Assembly (NCBI RefSeq): GCF_016424485.1
Contig: NZ_JAELUP010000037.1
Coordinates: forward strand, 1 to 64,000
Reading direction: 5' to 3'
Origin: Paenibacillus roseus
Lineage (GTDB): Bacteria > Bacillota > Bacilli > Paenibacillales > Paenibacillaceae
Length of the DNA stretch: 64,000 nucleotides
The stretch's first letter is position 1, and the number at the start of each line of letters is the position of its first letter. Made by a program: the position numbers and the translations under genes. This document shows, one piece after another, positions 42,185-52,019 of this stretch. The notes under the pieces are model-generated. The model saw only the letters and a program-made list of their open reading frames with translations, was not told the origin of the DNA and made no database searches.

Positions 42185-43729
42185 TTATAAATAACTAAGC
42201 GGATTTTTTGAAGCTCCGTCCTTAATGATTTCAAAATGAAGATGCGTTCCGGTCGATCTCCCTGTGTTGCCCATAACACCGATCTGATCGCCCTTCTCCA
42301 CAATGTCCCCTTGACTCACTGTATAGCTGTTCAAATGGCCATACAATGTTTTATATCCATTCTTATGGTTCAGGATGACAACATTGCCGTATCCGCTTTT
42401 TTGTCCCGCAAATTCGACCACCGCTTCATCCGAAGCCTTGATCGTCTTGTTCCCTAAAATATCAATTCCTTTATGCTGGCGTCCCCAGCGTTGGCCAAAG
42501 GAACTGGATATCTTGGCATTGCTCACCGGCCAGGAGAACTTGCCGCTTCCTTCACCGCGAATAACTTTCGTGCCCTTCACAATAATGGAAGGAATTGCGG
42601 CCTCGATCATTTCTTCATTTACAATCTCTTCACTCATCAAATAACCGTTTTGCTTCACGAGCTTATAAGTCACGAGCTTCTTGCCCGGCTTGCCCGGCGT
42701 TATGACCTTGGATTCACCCGCTCGCATCTCTTCATTCTTTTGTATCGTAACCGGAGGCTCAATCTTCTCCGTCTCTTTCAATTCCTCTTCTGTCTGTACC
42801 GTTACGACCGGTTGAATAACCGTCAGATCCAGCACATCCCCAACTTTGATGATGTCATCTTCAATCCATGGGTTGTTCTGATAAATGACCTGTCTGGATA
42901 TATCAAACTTGGAAGCGATGCAGCCTACGCAGTCGCCTTCCTTCACTGTATATTTCGTCGGCTTGTTCGTACCATTCGTCAACCGGTTGAACAGTTCATC
43001 CTCACCGGTAATACGATCGGGCGAAATATCGATATCATCTTTGGAGACCTGCTCCACAATCTCAACCTTCTTCAATTCCTTGGACTCTACCTTGACGGCA
43101 TCGCCCCCATAGGACAGAGCCTTGACCTGCAACATGTTCTTCGAGGACTTGGCAGCAGAAGCATATTGTGCCTGAATCTTCTCCAGCACGCGTTCTGCAG
43201 TGGCGTTGTCAGGCGCAATGCCGATCAGCTTGCCTTCTACCCGCACCGCTATGCCAACAGCATGCGCCTTAACAAGCCCGCTCAGTTTCTGAAGGGTCTC
43301 TTCGCTGTTCGGAACCGCCTTGAAGCCGCTAGCTTCCGCATACTCCAGCTTGCCCGCTTCCAATACCATCCGAATACCCGGATTTGTTTCCTCTATCTGC
43401 TGCTGCTTCTCGGCCAGCAGCCCCTCTACCTGACTGGGATGGCTAATCGTTCCGAGCTCTTGTCCGTCTCTATATACATGGTAGTAATCCACTGTATTCG
43501 CTGATAAATATTGCTGCGTGCCAAAGCCGGCGACAGCCAGTAAGGCTAGTGCGCTTCCGGCAATAATGTAAGGCCTTCTGCCCCGTGATACGGTAAGCGG
43601 CCTTGAAGCGGACGTGCTGCCCGCAGTCTTGCTCTTCATATTTATTCGATTGAATCCTAGCTTGCGAAAGGCGGTGTGCAACCATTGTCCTACTTTCCGC
43701 AATGGATTCTTATCCCTGAAAACGGTCAT
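42185..43729 (-). CDS. Murein DD-endopeptidase-like protein: LysM, G5 and M23 domains
   Basis: 514 residues from ATG 43727-43729 (AAGGAG 6 bases upstream; a longer frame exists but lacks a site). Order: cytosolic start, membrane segment YIIAGSALALLAVAGFGTQQ, a ~200-residue region, LysM (TKYTVKEGDCVGCIASKFDI, ending VGDVLDLTVI), G5 (KIEPPVTIQKNEEM to IVKGTKVI), and a C-terminal M23 peptidase with HKGIDI, YGNVVILNHKNGYKTLYGHL and GTHLHFEI, so the zinc and active-site histidines are intact. It likely cuts peptidoglycan cross-links. Its position next to walR fits WalR control of wall hydrolases, though no WalR box was verified. Confidence 0.9.
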   Translation of the reverse strand: MTVFRDKNPLRKVGQWLHTAFRKLGFNRINMKSKTAGSTSASRPLTVSRGRRPYIIAGSALALLAVAGFGTQQYLSANTVDYYHVYRDGQELGTISHPSQVEGLLAEKQQQIEETNPGIRMVLEAGKLEYAEASGFKAVPNSEETLQKLSGLVKAHAVGIAVRVEGKLIGIAPDNATAERVLEKIQAQYASAAKSSKNMLQVKALSYGGDAVKVESKELKKVEIVEQVSKDDIDISPDRITGEDELFNRLTNGTNKPTKYTVKEGDCVGCIASKFDISRQVIYQNNPWIEDDIIKVGDVLDLTVIQPVVTVQTEEELKETEKIEPPVTIQKNEEMRAGESKVITPGKPGKKLVTYKLVKQNGYLMSEEIVNEEMIEAAIPSIIVKGTKVIRGEGSGKFSWPVSNAKISSSFGQRWGRQHKGIDILGNKTIKASDEAVVEFAGQKSGYGNVVILNHKNGYKTLYGHLNSYTVSQGDIVEKGDQIGVMGNTGRSTGTHLHFEIIKDGASKNPLSYL

Positions 43730-43872
43730 GATCTGCTCCTTCTCTACGCATTCTCTAGTAAAGTACAAAGATTCGACAAAATCAATAGGTTAAAATCACC
43801 AAATTGTCACCCTGTGCTCTACTTTATCACATGCCAAAGAAGATGTTCAACCGAATCAGGAATATTGAAAGA

Positions 43873-44787
43873 TTAATATTTTTTTAGAATTTTCATTAAA
43901 GCCTGATATTCTTCATTGTTCAAATGCTGCGCAACGACCTGCTGAAGCTCCTGAAGTTCGCTCTCCGTAAGGCCATCCTCCATATAGGCGGATATCTTCT
44001 GCCAGGCTTCCTGAGGCAACTTATCAATTAATAAAGCAAACATCTTTTGCCGATCCTCTGTACTGATTTGCCCCTTCGTACTCGTAAGCTGGTCGGACGA
44101 CATGACCAGCGGGTCCGAACCTTCGCTCCATATTTCGGATGATGGCCCGCCCCCCGCTCCGGGTTCGCTGCCGGATGATCCAATAGGCGAATTGGCCTTC
44201 GGGCCAATGCCGCCGCCAACTTCAACGGACAACGGAGGGGAATTTTCCTCCACATTCTCCCTGGAAGCTCCAGAAGCTTGGTCTGATTCCAAGTTTCCGC
44301 TTGCCTGCTCTTCTCCCTCCGACGCATTTGCTCCGCTTGATACACCTCCCGGCCCGCTTGCACTCCCGGCCCCATTTGGCTCGCCCGGTTGCCCGTCGCT
44401 TCCCGTACTGCCTTTGTTCTCGTTCACCGACCCGTTCCAAGCCCCTGTCCCTTGCTCTGATTCCGCACCACCGGAACTTGTATCGGTCCCTTGGCCAGTT
44501 ATATCGCCAGTGGCTATGATCGGACCCTCTGACGCCGAGGCTCCGATTTCCTTGGACCCGCCCGAAGACGAGCCCCAGAAGCTTTTCCATACTCCTGACA
44601 AAGCGATTGGCTGTACTTCAATCGGCAGGTTGTACTGCTTCACCAGGTTTTGTACGTGGCTGTTTATAATAAAGCCCGTTGTCCAAACGGACAGCGCACT
44701 GACCAGCAGCGCCGCAGCAGCCCACTTGCCAACCCATCCTGCAATCCTCCACATCTGCATCTGCATCCATCCTTTCCATTTGCCCAT
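43873..44787 (-). CDS. Single-helix exported protein with a long Gly/Ser-rich linker, unknown function
   Basis: 304 residues. One N-terminal helix (GKWAAAALLVSALSVWTTGF) then a low-complexity stretch of about 160 residues (roughly 75-235) made of G, S, E, A, P and N. The last 65 residues are a helical unit (STEDRQKMFALLIDKLPQEA, SAYMEDGLTESELQELQQVV, NNEEYQALMKILKKY) that is probably the functional end, held away from the membrane. Situated between purA and the M23 peptidase, so an envelope or spore-related role is plausible but unproven. I know no named family. Confidence 0.75.
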   Translation of the reverse strand: MGKWKGWMQMQMWRIAGWVGKWAAAALLVSALSVWTTGFIINSHVQNLVKQYNLPIEVQPIALSGVWKSFWGSSSGGSKEIGASASEGPIIATGDITGQGTDTSSGGAESEQGTGAWNGSVNENKGSTGSDGQPGEPNGAGSASGPGGVSSGANASEGEEQASGNLESDQASGASRENVEENSPPLSVEVGGGIGPKANSPIGSSGSEPGAGGGPSSEIWSEGSDPLVMSSDQLTSTKGQISTEDRQKMFALLIDKLPQEAWQKISAYMEDGLTESELQELQQVVAQHLNNEEYQALMKILKKY

Positions 44788-44888
44788 GCCCTATTCTCCT
44801 TCAGCCTTGATCTTTGGGATTCCTGACTGCTGTCTTTACTAGCATTATGGGCAATCCGGCGCTGCGCCAACCGTACCGAAACGAAAAA

Positions 44889-44942
44889 ACAGCCTCTCCA
44901 GCTTCACAAGGGGCTGACCCCAATGAAGCCGAAAAGGCTGTT
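44889..44942 (-). terminator. Terminator of purA
   Basis: ACAGCCTTTTCGGCTTCA and TGAAGCTGGAGAGGCTGT pair with an internal bulge and enclose a small GGGG/CCCC stem; TTTTTTCG follows. Located 12 bases after the purA stop. Confidence 0.85.
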
Positions 44943-44954
44943 GGTTAATAGGTT

Positions 44955-46241
44955 TTATTCATAGATAGCAATTACAGGATTGGTCTGTTCGCGATTGCGT
45001 CCAACGGAGAAGATTGCAATCGGAATGCCTGTCAGCTCGGATACACGCTGTACATAACGCTGAGTCGTCTCCGGGAGATCTTCAAGCTTCTTCGAATTCG
45101 AGATATCCTCGCTCCAACCCGGCATCTCCTCGTATACCGCTTCACACTCGGCCAACATTTTCAGGCTGGCAGGATAGTGTTGGATTACTTCGCCGCGGTA
45201 CTTGTAGCCGGTGCAGATTTTCACAGTCTCAAGTCCAGTCAGAACGTCCAGAGAATTCAGGGACAGGCCAGTAATCCCGCTCACGCGGCGCGCATGGCGC
45301 ACAACAACGCTGTCGAACCAGCCGACGCGACGCGGACGTCCGGTTACCGTGCCATACTCATGGCCAGTCTCGCGGATTTGGTCGCCAATCGCATTATGCA
45401 GTTCAGTAGGGAAAGGTCCATCGCCGACACGGGTTGTGTAAGCCTTCGCTACGCCGATAATCTGCTGAATTTTGGACGGTCCCACACCGGAACCGATGCA
45501 TACGCCCCCCGCAGTCGGGTTGGACGAAGTTACGAACGGATAGGTTCCCTGGTCGATGTCCAGCATAACGCCTTGCGCGCCCTCGAACAAAATATGCTTG
45601 CCCTCATCGATTGCATCATTCAAAACAACCGATGTATCGGTAACGTAAGGGCGAAGCTTCTCTGCATAGCCCAGGTACTCTTGAATGATGGAATCCGCAT
45701 CTACCGGCTCCCCGCCGTATACTTGCTGGATCACCTGATTTTTCTCGCCAACGAGATGACGGACCTTCGTTTCGAACTCCTCCGCGTCCATCAGATCGGC
45801 AATCCGAATGCCCGCTCTTGCCGCTTTGTCCATATAGCAAGGTCCGATCCCCTTGCGAGTCGTTCCGATCTTGTTATCACCCTTACGATCCTCTTCCAGA
45901 CCATCCAGAATCATATGATACGGCATGATTACATGCGCGCGGTCGCTGATTTTCAGGTTGGAGCTGGAAAATCCGTTATCATGAATATATTGAATTTCAT
46001 CAATTAGTGCTGCCGGGTTGATTACCATTCCGTTACCGATGACGCAAACCTTGTCATCGTTGAAGATACCGGACGGAATCATGGTCAGCTTATATTTTTT
46101 ATTGCCAATAAGAATGGTGTGGCCAGCGTTGTTTCCGCCTTGATAACGAGCGACGACGTCGGCGCCATCTGCCAAATAATCCGTGATTTTGCCTTTACCT
46201 TCGTCTCCCCATTGCGTTCCGACAACAACAACTGTTGACAT
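44955..46241 (-). CDS. purA: Adenylosuccinate synthetase
   Basis: 428 residues from ATG 46239-46241, which has GGGGG 7 bases upstream; the ATG two codons earlier is too close to it. Converts IMP, aspartate and GTP to adenylosuccinate, the first AMP-specific step. Motifs: [20 protein letters not shown] (P-loop-like, catalytic Asp), GGNNAGHTI (catalytic His), [40 protein letters not shown] and [10 protein letters not shown]. Separated from dnaB by a terminator and its own promoter. Confidence 0.97.
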   Translation of the reverse strand: MSTVVVVGTQWGDEGKGKITDYLADGADVVARYQGGNNAGHTILIGNKKYKLTMIPSGIFNDDKVCVIGNGMVINPAALIDEIQYIHDNGFSSSNLKISDRAHVIMPYHMILDGLEEDRKGDNKIGTTRKGIGPCYMDKAARAGIRIADLMDAEEFETKVRHLVGEKNQVIQQVYGGEPVDADSIIQEYLGYAEKLRPYVTDTSVVLNDAIDEGKHILFEGAQGVMLDIDQGTYPFVTSSNPTAGGVCIGSGVGPSKIQQIIGVAKAYTTRVGDGPFPTELHNAIGDQIRETGHEYGTVTGRPRRVGWFDSVVVRHARRVSGITGLSLNSLDVLTGLETVKICTGYKYRGEVIQHYPASLKMLAECEAVYEEMPGWSEDISNSKKLEDLPETTQRYVQRVSELTGIPIAIFSVGRNREQTNPVIAIYE

Positions 46242-46449
46242 TCCCATACCCCCGATTCAGATGTAAAACAATAATTAGCGATTCAACTTTTTAGTTATAA
46301 AAACTCATATCCGTCTGTCTGCGTGATTGCAAGCAGAAATGGCTGCCTGGGCCTCAAACCCGGCAGTGAACAATAGCGCGCAGACAAAGATTGCTCTTCC
46401 CGGGAGCGCCCGACATATCAACACTGCATCTCGATAAAGCAGCACTATA

Positions 46450-46478
46450 AGTGTAGCAGTATGAAAATTCAATGTCAA
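46450..46478 (-). promoter_or_regulatory. Promoter of purA
   Basis: Minus strand TTGACA (46473-46478), 17-base spacer, TACACT (46450-46455), starting directly after the T-tract of the dnaB terminator. About 210 bases of leader separate it from purA; no riboswitch was recognised in it. Confidence 0.7.
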
Positions 46479-46519
46479 CAAAAAACGAACAATAATAAGG
46501 GAAGCCCTATTATTGTTCG
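46478..46519 (-). terminator. Terminator of dnaB
   Basis: CGAACAATAATAGGG-CTT-CCCTTATTATTGTTCG on the minus strand, a stem of 15-16 bp, followed by TTTTTTG. It begins 10 bases after the dnaB stop and its T-tract merges into the -35 of purA. Confidence 0.93.
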
Positions 46520-46528
46520 TAACCTCAC

Positions 46529-47890
46529 TCATGAAGCAGCCCCAGGCTCCTGATGCGTCCGGTCGAGCGACACGAATTTATTATAATTTTTCAAAAACGC
46601 CAGTTCGACCGTTCCGACCGGGCCATTCCGCTGCTTGGCGATGATAATCTCGATAATATTCTTCTTCTCGGTCTCCTTGTCATAGTAATCGTCTCTATAA
46701 AGAAACGCTACAATATCGGCATCCTGCTCGATCGAACCGGATTCCCTCAGGTCGGACATCATCGGACGCTTGTCCTGCCGCTGCTCAACACCCCGGCTGA
46801 GCTGAGACAATGCAATGACCGGAACCTCCAGTTCCCTGGCGATATGCTTGAGCGTACGAGAAATCTCCGATACTTCCTGCTGCCGGTTCTCCCCAGCCTT
46901 GCCGCGGCCCTGAATAAGCTGAAGGTAGTCAATCAGAATCATGCCAAGCCCCTTCTCCTTCTTCAGCCTCCGGCACTTGGCCCGGATTTCCGCGACCGTA
47001 ATCCCCGGCGTATCATCAATGTAGATTTCCGCTTCCGACAGGGAGCCGATCGCCATCGTCAGCTTCTCCCAGTCGTCCCCTTCCAGGTAGCCAGTTCGCA
47101 TTCTGCTCGCATCTACATTGGATTCGGCGCAGATCATCCGCTGCACGAGCTGCCCCGCAGACATCTCGAGACTGAATATGGCAACAGTCTCTCTCGCGCG
47201 CACACCGACATTTTGAGCGATGTTCAGGGCAAAGGCCGTCTTTCCCACGGACGGACGGGCAGCTACAATAATCAGGTCGCTGCGCTGAAAGCCCGAGGTC
47301 ATTTTGTCGAGGTCGGTAAAGCCCGACGGTATGCCTGTCGCTCCGCCTTTATTGGAATAAAGATGCTCTACCCGCTCGAAGACCTCCATCAGCACATCCC
47401 GAATGGAGATGAACCCGCTGCTTGCTCGCCGGTTGGAGATCTCCATAATCTTCTGCTCGGCTTCGCTGAGCAGCATCCCGATATCATCCGAACCCGCGTA
47501 TCCGTTCGTTACAATCTGCGTCGCTGTGCGAATCAGCTTGCGGTACATCGCTTTTTCTTCGACGATCTGAGCGTAGTAGTCCACATTCGCTGCGGTCGGC
47601 ATACTGCCGACAAGCTTGGCCAGGTAACTGACGCCGCCAATCTCCTCCAACTGCTGCTTGTCCTGCAAGCTTGCAGTCAGCGTAACCAGATCGATCGGCT
47701 GATTCGCTTCACCCAGATCAACCATCACTTCAAATATCATTTGATGAGCCGTGCTGTAAAAATCCTCGCTGCGAATGCGCTCCATCGCTGCAATCAAGGC
47801 CTCGCTCTGCAACAAAACAGAGCCGAGCACAGCTTGCTCGGCTTCCAGATTTTGCGGCGGTACTCTCTCAAACATCAGATCCGGGTCCAT
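46529..47890 (-). CDS. dnaB: Replicative DNA helicase DnaB (DnaC of B. subtilis)
   Basis: 453 residues. N-terminal DnaB domain (RVPPQNLEAEQAVLGSVLLQ), helicase core with Walker A AARPSVGKTAFALNIA, then FSLEMSAGQLVQRMICAES, Walker B GMILIDYLQLIQG, SQLSRGVEQRQDKRPMMSDL and RESGSIEQDADIVAFLYRDD. Hexameric helicase that unwinds DNA at the fork. SD AAGGAG 8 bases before ATG 47888-47890. It follows rplI with a 25-base gap, the usual Bacillales order gdpP-rplI-dnaB. Confidence 0.97.
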   Translation of the reverse strand: MDPDLMFERVPPQNLEAEQAVLGSVLLQSEALIAAMERIRSEDFYSTAHQMIFEVMVDLGEANQPIDLVTLTASLQDKQQLEEIGGVSYLAKLVGSMPTAANVDYYAQIVEEKAMYRKLIRTATQIVTNGYAGSDDIGMLLSEAEQKIMEISNRRASSGFISIRDVLMEVFERVEHLYSNKGGATGIPSGFTDLDKMTSGFQRSDLIIVAARPSVGKTAFALNIAQNVGVRARETVAIFSLEMSAGQLVQRMICAESNVDASRMRTGYLEGDDWEKLTMAIGSLSEAEIYIDDTPGITVAEIRAKCRRLKKEKGLGMILIDYLQLIQGRGKAGENRQQEVSEISRTLKHIARELEVPVIALSQLSRGVEQRQDKRPMMSDLRESGSIEQDADIVAFLYRDDYYDKETEKKNIIEIIIAKQRNGPVGTVELAFLKNYNKFVSLDRTHQEPGAAS

Positions 47891-47915
47891 CGTTCCAGCT
47901 CCTTACCCGTGTTCA

Positions 47916-48359
47916 TTATTCTTCGACAGCGTGTACACTGACCTTCGCTTTCACCTCAGGGTGCAGTTTGATTACGACCTGGGTCACACCCAATGCACGA
48001 ATCGGCTCATCCATCTCAATTTTGCGCTTGTCAATCTTGACTCCTAGGGACGCCAGCGTCTCTGCTACCTGCTTGCTTGTAATCGCTCCGAACAATCTTC
48101 CGCCTTCGCCGGCTTTGGTTTTAATAAGGACCTTCATCTCACCAAGCTTGACCGCCAGCTTCCCAGCATCCTCTTTCTCCTTCTCCTTGCGCTTCACTTC
48201 CGCAGCATTCTGCACCTCAAGCGTCTTCAAGTTGCCGTCGGAAGCCAGCTTGACGAGATTTTTCGGCAGCAGAAAATTACGCGCATACCCTTCTGATACT
48301 TCCTTCACTTCACCCTTCTTGCCTTGACCCTTTACATCTTGCAGAAAAATGACTCTCAT
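47916..48359 (-). CDS. rplI: 50S ribosomal protein L9
   Basis: 147 residues from ATG 48357-48359 (start set by family: [20 protein letters not shown]). The L9 signature [17 protein letters not shown] follows, then a long helix ([20 protein letters not shown]) and the C-terminal RNA-binding lobe ([20 protein letters not shown]). Overlaps the gdpP stop by 4 bases (ATGA). Confidence 0.96.
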   Translation of the reverse strand: MRVIFLQDVKGQGKKGEVKEVSEGYARNFLLPKNLVKLASDGNLKTLEVQNAAEVKRKEKEKEDAGKLAVKLGEMKVLIKTKAGEGGRLFGAITSKQVAETLASLGVKIDKRKIEMDEPIRALGVTQVVIKLHPEVKAKVSVHAVEE

Positions 48360-50317
48360 TCGAACAACCCCTCTTCCTCTTCGATTTCTTTTAGTACCTG
48401 CTTCAAGCGTTTGGCCGCTTCCTTCGGCGAGCATTCAAGCTGAGCAGCCGCATTCGTCAGATGGCCTCCGCCGCCCATGCGTTCCATGACGACCTGGACA
48501 TTCATATGGCCAAGCGACCGCGCGCTGATGGCGATAAAGCCATCAGGACGTTCCCCAATTACGAACGAAGCGAGTACATCATTCATGTTCAACAGCGTAT
48601 CCGCAGCCTGTGCGATCATAAGCTGCGAATATTTACGGTTCGGCTCCGTAACAGCAATCGCGATATGGTCGTGGACGATCTCTGCTTGTTTGATAATCTC
48701 GGCTTTCTTCACATAATCATTCAGGTCTTCCTTGAGCATTCTCAAGATAAGCGTAGAATCCGCCCCATTGCGCCGCAAGAAGGAAGCCGCTTCGAACGTG
48801 CGGGCGCCCGTACGAAGCAGAAAGTTCTTCGTATCGACTGTAATTCCCGCCAGCAAAGCCGTCGCCTCCGTTACATCCAGAGATACGCGCTCATGGATAT
48901 ATTGAAGCAACTCCGTGATCAGCTCGCATGTAGAAGACGCGTAAGGCTCCATATACACGAGCAGCGGGTTGTTAATAAACTCCTCGCTGCGGCGATGATG
49001 ATCGAGCACAACGACCCGCTCTGTCATGGACAGCAGCTTCGGCTCCTTGACCATGGAGGCCCGGTGCGTATCCACCACGACAGCCAGAGATTTTGGCCCT
49101 GTCAATGTCAGCGCCTGCTCCGGCGAAATGAACCATTTCGACAGCTTCGGCTCTTCCTTGATCATCTCCATCAGCCGTGAGATAGCCGGGTTAACACCCT
49201 CAATCACGATGTAAGCCTCTTTCTCAAAAAGCTGGGCCGCCTTAAGCACCCCGATGGCTGCGCCAACCGAATCCATATCCGGCATTTTGTGCCCCATAAT
49301 AATCACATTGCTGCTTTCTTTGATCATATCGCGCAGTGCATGGGCGACCACTCTCGCTCTGACGCGCGTGCGCTTCTCCACTGCCCCGGACTTGCCGCCA
49401 TAGAATGTCTGCTTCTCGCCGATCTTGATCGCTGCCTGGTCACCGCCGCGTCCAAGCGCAAAATCAAGACTGGTCTGCATCCACTGCCCCAGCTCAATCG
49501 CATTTGCGCCTCCCGCAGCGATCCCGATACTAAGTGTCATCGGAATTTTCTGCTCATGCGTCATCTCCCGCACCTGATCCAAGATGTCAAATCGCGACTG
49601 CTCTAACTGCTTGAGCGTAGCGTGATCCGTTATAAACATATATCGGTCGGACGTCAACCGTTTCAGGAACAACTGATACCTTTGCGCCCAATCCGTAATT
49701 TCACTGGTTACCTTGGACAACAGAGCTGCTCGCTGCTGCTCATCCATTCCTTGCGTAATCTCTTCCAGATTGTCCATCATTACAATGCCGATCGCGAGCT
49801 TCTCGTCCTCATATTTCCGCTCAATCGTCCAGCGCTGAGTAATATCGCGAATATAGATCAACCGGTCATCCGCTTTCAGCGTGAAGGAATACACTTTGGA
49901 ACCTACGGGAACTTCGCTGTGCAGTTCCTTCCCTTTGGGAGGCTGCCAGGAAGGGAACAGCTCCTTGAGCGACTGTCCAATGAAGGATTCTCCCCCCAGC
50001 ATTTCTGCGACAAAGGGATTATGCCACTCTACGATTTTTTCGTCATTATAAAGGACAATACCAAATGGCAGCTCACTAATAACTTCATTGCCCGCCTTCT
50101 TGACCCGGTAGGACAACGTGTTTAAATAAGCCCTTAAATCCCTGCGAAACGCACGCTCCGCAAAGAGGGTGAACAAACCGTATCCGATCGTAGCCAGCAA
50201 GCTGAGCGCTGCCGCAAGCCAATGAAGCCAGCTTAATGCAGCCGTCATTGCGACCATAATAATGAAAGCGCCAATATGGTGCATTCCGTGCCATCTTTTA
50301 ACCAAAAACTTCGGCAT
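48356..50317 (-). CDS. gdpP: Cyclic-di-AMP phosphodiesterase GdpP
   Basis: 653 residues. Two N-terminal helices ([40 protein letters not shown]), a PAS-like domain (about 75-150), a degenerate GGDEF domain (about 170-300), then DHH ([42 protein letters not shown]) and DHHA1 ([34 protein letters not shown]). It hydrolyses c-di-AMP to pApA and so sets osmotic and wall homeostasis. The metal-binding Asp and His of the DHH domain are present. Confidence 0.96.
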   Translation of the reverse strand: MPKFLVKRWHGMHHIGAFIIMVAMTAALSWLHWLAAALSLLATIGYGLFTLFAERAFRRDLRAYLNTLSYRVKKAGNEVISELPFGIVLYNDEKIVEWHNPFVAEMLGGESFIGQSLKELFPSWQPPKGKELHSEVPVGSKVYSFTLKADDRLIYIRDITQRWTIERKYEDEKLAIGIVMMDNLEEITQGMDEQQRAALLSKVTSEITDWAQRYQLFLKRLTSDRYMFITDHATLKQLEQSRFDILDQVREMTHEQKIPMTLSIGIAAGGANAIELGQWMQTSLDFALGRGGDQAAIKIGEKQTFYGGKSGAVEKRTRVRARVVAHALRDMIKESSNVIIMGHKMPDMDSVGAAIGVLKAAQLFEKEAYIVIEGVNPAISRLMEMIKEEPKLSKWFISPEQALTLTGPKSLAVVVDTHRASMVKEPKLLSMTERVVVLDHHRRSEEFINNPLLVYMEPYASSTCELITELLQYIHERVSLDVTEATALLAGITVDTKNFLLRTGARTFEAASFLRRNGADSTLILRMLKEDLNDYVKKAEIIKQAEIVHDHIAIAVTEPNRKYSQLMIAQAADTLLNMNDVLASFVIGERPDGFIAISARSLGHMNVQVVMERMGGGGHLTNAAAQLECSPKEAAKRLKQVLKEIEEEEGLFE

Positions 50318-50335
50318 TCTTTATCCGCCCCTGTA

Positions 50336-51241
50336 TTATGTTCTTTTGAACGATTTGCGAATCGGGAATGCCACGTCCAGCACTCCGATCAGACTTAGCG
50401 GCGGAAACAAGAAGACGGGTACCGCCAGTAATAGAGGAACAGCCTTATGCCATCTCTTCTGGTCGGCCAAGAAAAAGAAAAAGCCTACAGTTTGAATCGC
50501 GAATACCAACCGTAAAAGAGGGATCATATTTATGAGTACAACACTGATGTAGGAATTATGATCTCCTGTCATGAAAAGCTCCAAAATAAGCGCCACAAGA
50601 TAGTAGGCAACAAGCGACTTGGGCATCATCCAATCTTTTGCTGGCGGCATTCCCTGAATGTCCAATCCATAGCCATTGTTCAGCACTCTTCTGCTAACCC
50701 ACTGCGCAACAACGGCCAGTATGAATGACATGACGATAAAAATTAACGGTATGGATTGTGTCATTAGTCTAATCAGCATATCTGTCATGCTGTCGTCCCA
50801 GACCGGAGGCATCAGCCCTTGCTGGCTCAATTCACTGACGGAGTTGCGAAACAGATTGCCAAGCTCCGATACCAGGGATACTTCCAGAACGGCGGAGAAC
50901 AGCAGCAGCTCCAGCAGCATTTGACCAAGCAACACAATAGTTATTACCGTTAGTACCGTCCTCGCTTGCGCCTTGCGCTGGTACATATGCCCTGCCACAA
51001 TGGCTGGCACCAGGAAGAACAATCCGAAGATTAATGCCGCAAGGCCCGTCAAAGCGTAGCCCAGGCCAAGAATAATGACCACATAGAGGACAAACAGCCT
51101 TCGCGGCGACGTGGTGTACAGCACAATGAAAGGAACCATAATCAAGACGCTTGCTAAAATGTTGATGAGCGGTATCGTCATCATTAACAGCAGCAAAATA
51201 GCTGCGGCGCTCCATAGCACCGATTTCAAACCGGTATTCAA
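50336..51241 (-). CDS. DUF2232 (YybS-like) multi-spanning membrane protein
   Basis: About 301 residues. I choose the TTG at 51239-51241 because AGAGGTGA, close to the full anti-SD complement, lies 5-6 bases before it. An ATG at 51257-51259 without an SD is the alternative. Eight or so membrane helices (VLWSAAAILLLLMMTIPLIN, RRLFVLYVVIILGLGYALTG, VLTVITIVLLGQMLLELLLF, IPLIFIVMSFILAVVAQWVS). YybS-type proteins are regularly encoded upstream of gdpP in Bacillales. Function unknown; possibly an ECF-like membrane component. A consensus TATAAT -10 (minus strand 51291-51296) stands about 50 bases upstream. Confidence 0.82.
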   Translation of the reverse strand: MNTGLKSVLWSAAAILLLLMMTIPLINILASVLIMVPFIVLYTTSPRRLFVLYVVIILGLGYALTGLAALIFGLFFLVPAIVAGHMYQRKAQARTVLTVITIVLLGQMLLELLLFSAVLEVSLVSELGNLFRNSVSELSQQGLMPPVWDDSMTDMLIRLMTQSIPLIFIVMSFILAVVAQWVSRRVLNNGYGLDIQGMPPAKDWMMPKSLVAYYLVALILELFMTGDHNSYISVVLINMIPLLRLVFAIQTVGFFFFLADQKRWHKAVPLLLAVPVFLFPPLSLIGVLDVAFPIRKSFKRT

Positions 51242-51349
51242 GCCGTTCACCTCTTGCATTTTATAAGCTTGCGGGCAAGCTTTACTCCCCATTATAACAT
51301 AAAGAAGGCCTTGCCAGAAACTAGGACAGCCAGCAAGGACGGATAAATT

Positions 51350-51372
51350 AGGCCGGTATCTTCTACCGGCCT
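51350..51372 (-). terminator. Hairpin after the CBS-domain gene
   Basis: GGCCGGTA-GAAGA-TACCGGCC on the minus strand, a perfect stem starting 10 bases after the stop; the tail TAATTTATC is only moderately T-rich. Confidence 0.6.
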
Positions 51373-51381
51373 CCAAATTTA

Positions 51382-51807
51382 TTATGCCTCTTGTTTCATC
51401 GAAAATTTCATCATCGCTTCTGAACAATAATCAATAATATCACTGCGCCGCACAATACCTATGAAACGGTTCATATCATCAACGACCGGCACAAAGTTCT
51501 GCACCTTGGCAAGGGAAATCAGGTCCTCCATATTGGCATTGATCTGCACGGCCAAATTTTTTAGCCGGCGCGGGATATCGGCCAGCTTGACCTTATGGCA
51601 TTGCTCGAATGTAATTTCCGGGTGGCTCTTCATGAACCAGAGCAGGTCGCCTTCTGTGACCGTACCTGCATAGCCGCCCTCCTGATCAAGAATTGGTACA
51701 GCAGTATAACGATGGTACTCCATCCGCTCCAGCGTCTGTCTCAGCGTAACTTCTTCCGTGACAAATATAACATCCTGTTTAGGTAATAAGAAAAACGCGA
51801 TATTCAT
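51382..51807 (-). CDS. CBS-domain protein
   Basis: 141 residues from ATG 51805-51807 (GGAGTG upstream; the ATG 18 bases before overlaps that site). Two CBS motifs in tandem: residues ~5-65 (FVTEEVTLRQTLERMEYHRY, AVPILDQEGGYAGTVTEGDL) and ~75-135 (NANMEDLISLAKVQNFVPVV, NRFIGIVRRSDIIDYC). Bateman modules bind adenine nucleotides. Stand-alone versions are often nucleotide sensors; c-di-AMP is one possibility given gdpP nearby, but that is speculation. Confidence 0.88.
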   Translation of the reverse strand: MNIAFFLLPKQDVIFVTEEVTLRQTLERMEYHRYTAVPILDQEGGYAGTVTEGDLLWFMKSHPEITFEQCHKVKLADIPRRLKNLAVQINANMEDLISLAKVQNFVPVVDDMNRFIGIVRRSDIIDYCSEAMMKFSMKQEA

Positions 51808-51945
51808 TCGTATAAAACACTCCATTCCTGAATGGTAAGTTGCACTCTTACCCTGCCTAGTCTATTTTAACGTTTTTTGGCATTGCAGTTCAATAACACT
51901 CCACCTGATTATTAAACCAGTGTCATTTTACTTAAACCATTCCGT

Positions 51946-51999
51946 TAAAATGAAAGCCCTGAGGAGGCAAGGAAATCATTTCTTGCTCATTCAGGGCTT
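51946..51999 (-). terminator. Terminator of the LCP gene
   Basis: AAGCCCTGA (minus strand, 51991-51999) pairs with TCAGGGCTT (51954-51962), with an inner GCAAG/CTTGC stem; TCATTTTAA follows. It lies about 20 bases after the stop. Confidence 0.75.
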
Positions 52000-52019
52000 C
52001 GTTGACTTGGCAAATGGAT

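Noticed and set aside
45177..46007. Long plus-strand frames antisense to purA, dnaB, gdpP, walH and the LCP gene
   Set aside because: Shadows of well-identified minus-strand genes, caused by their codon usage.
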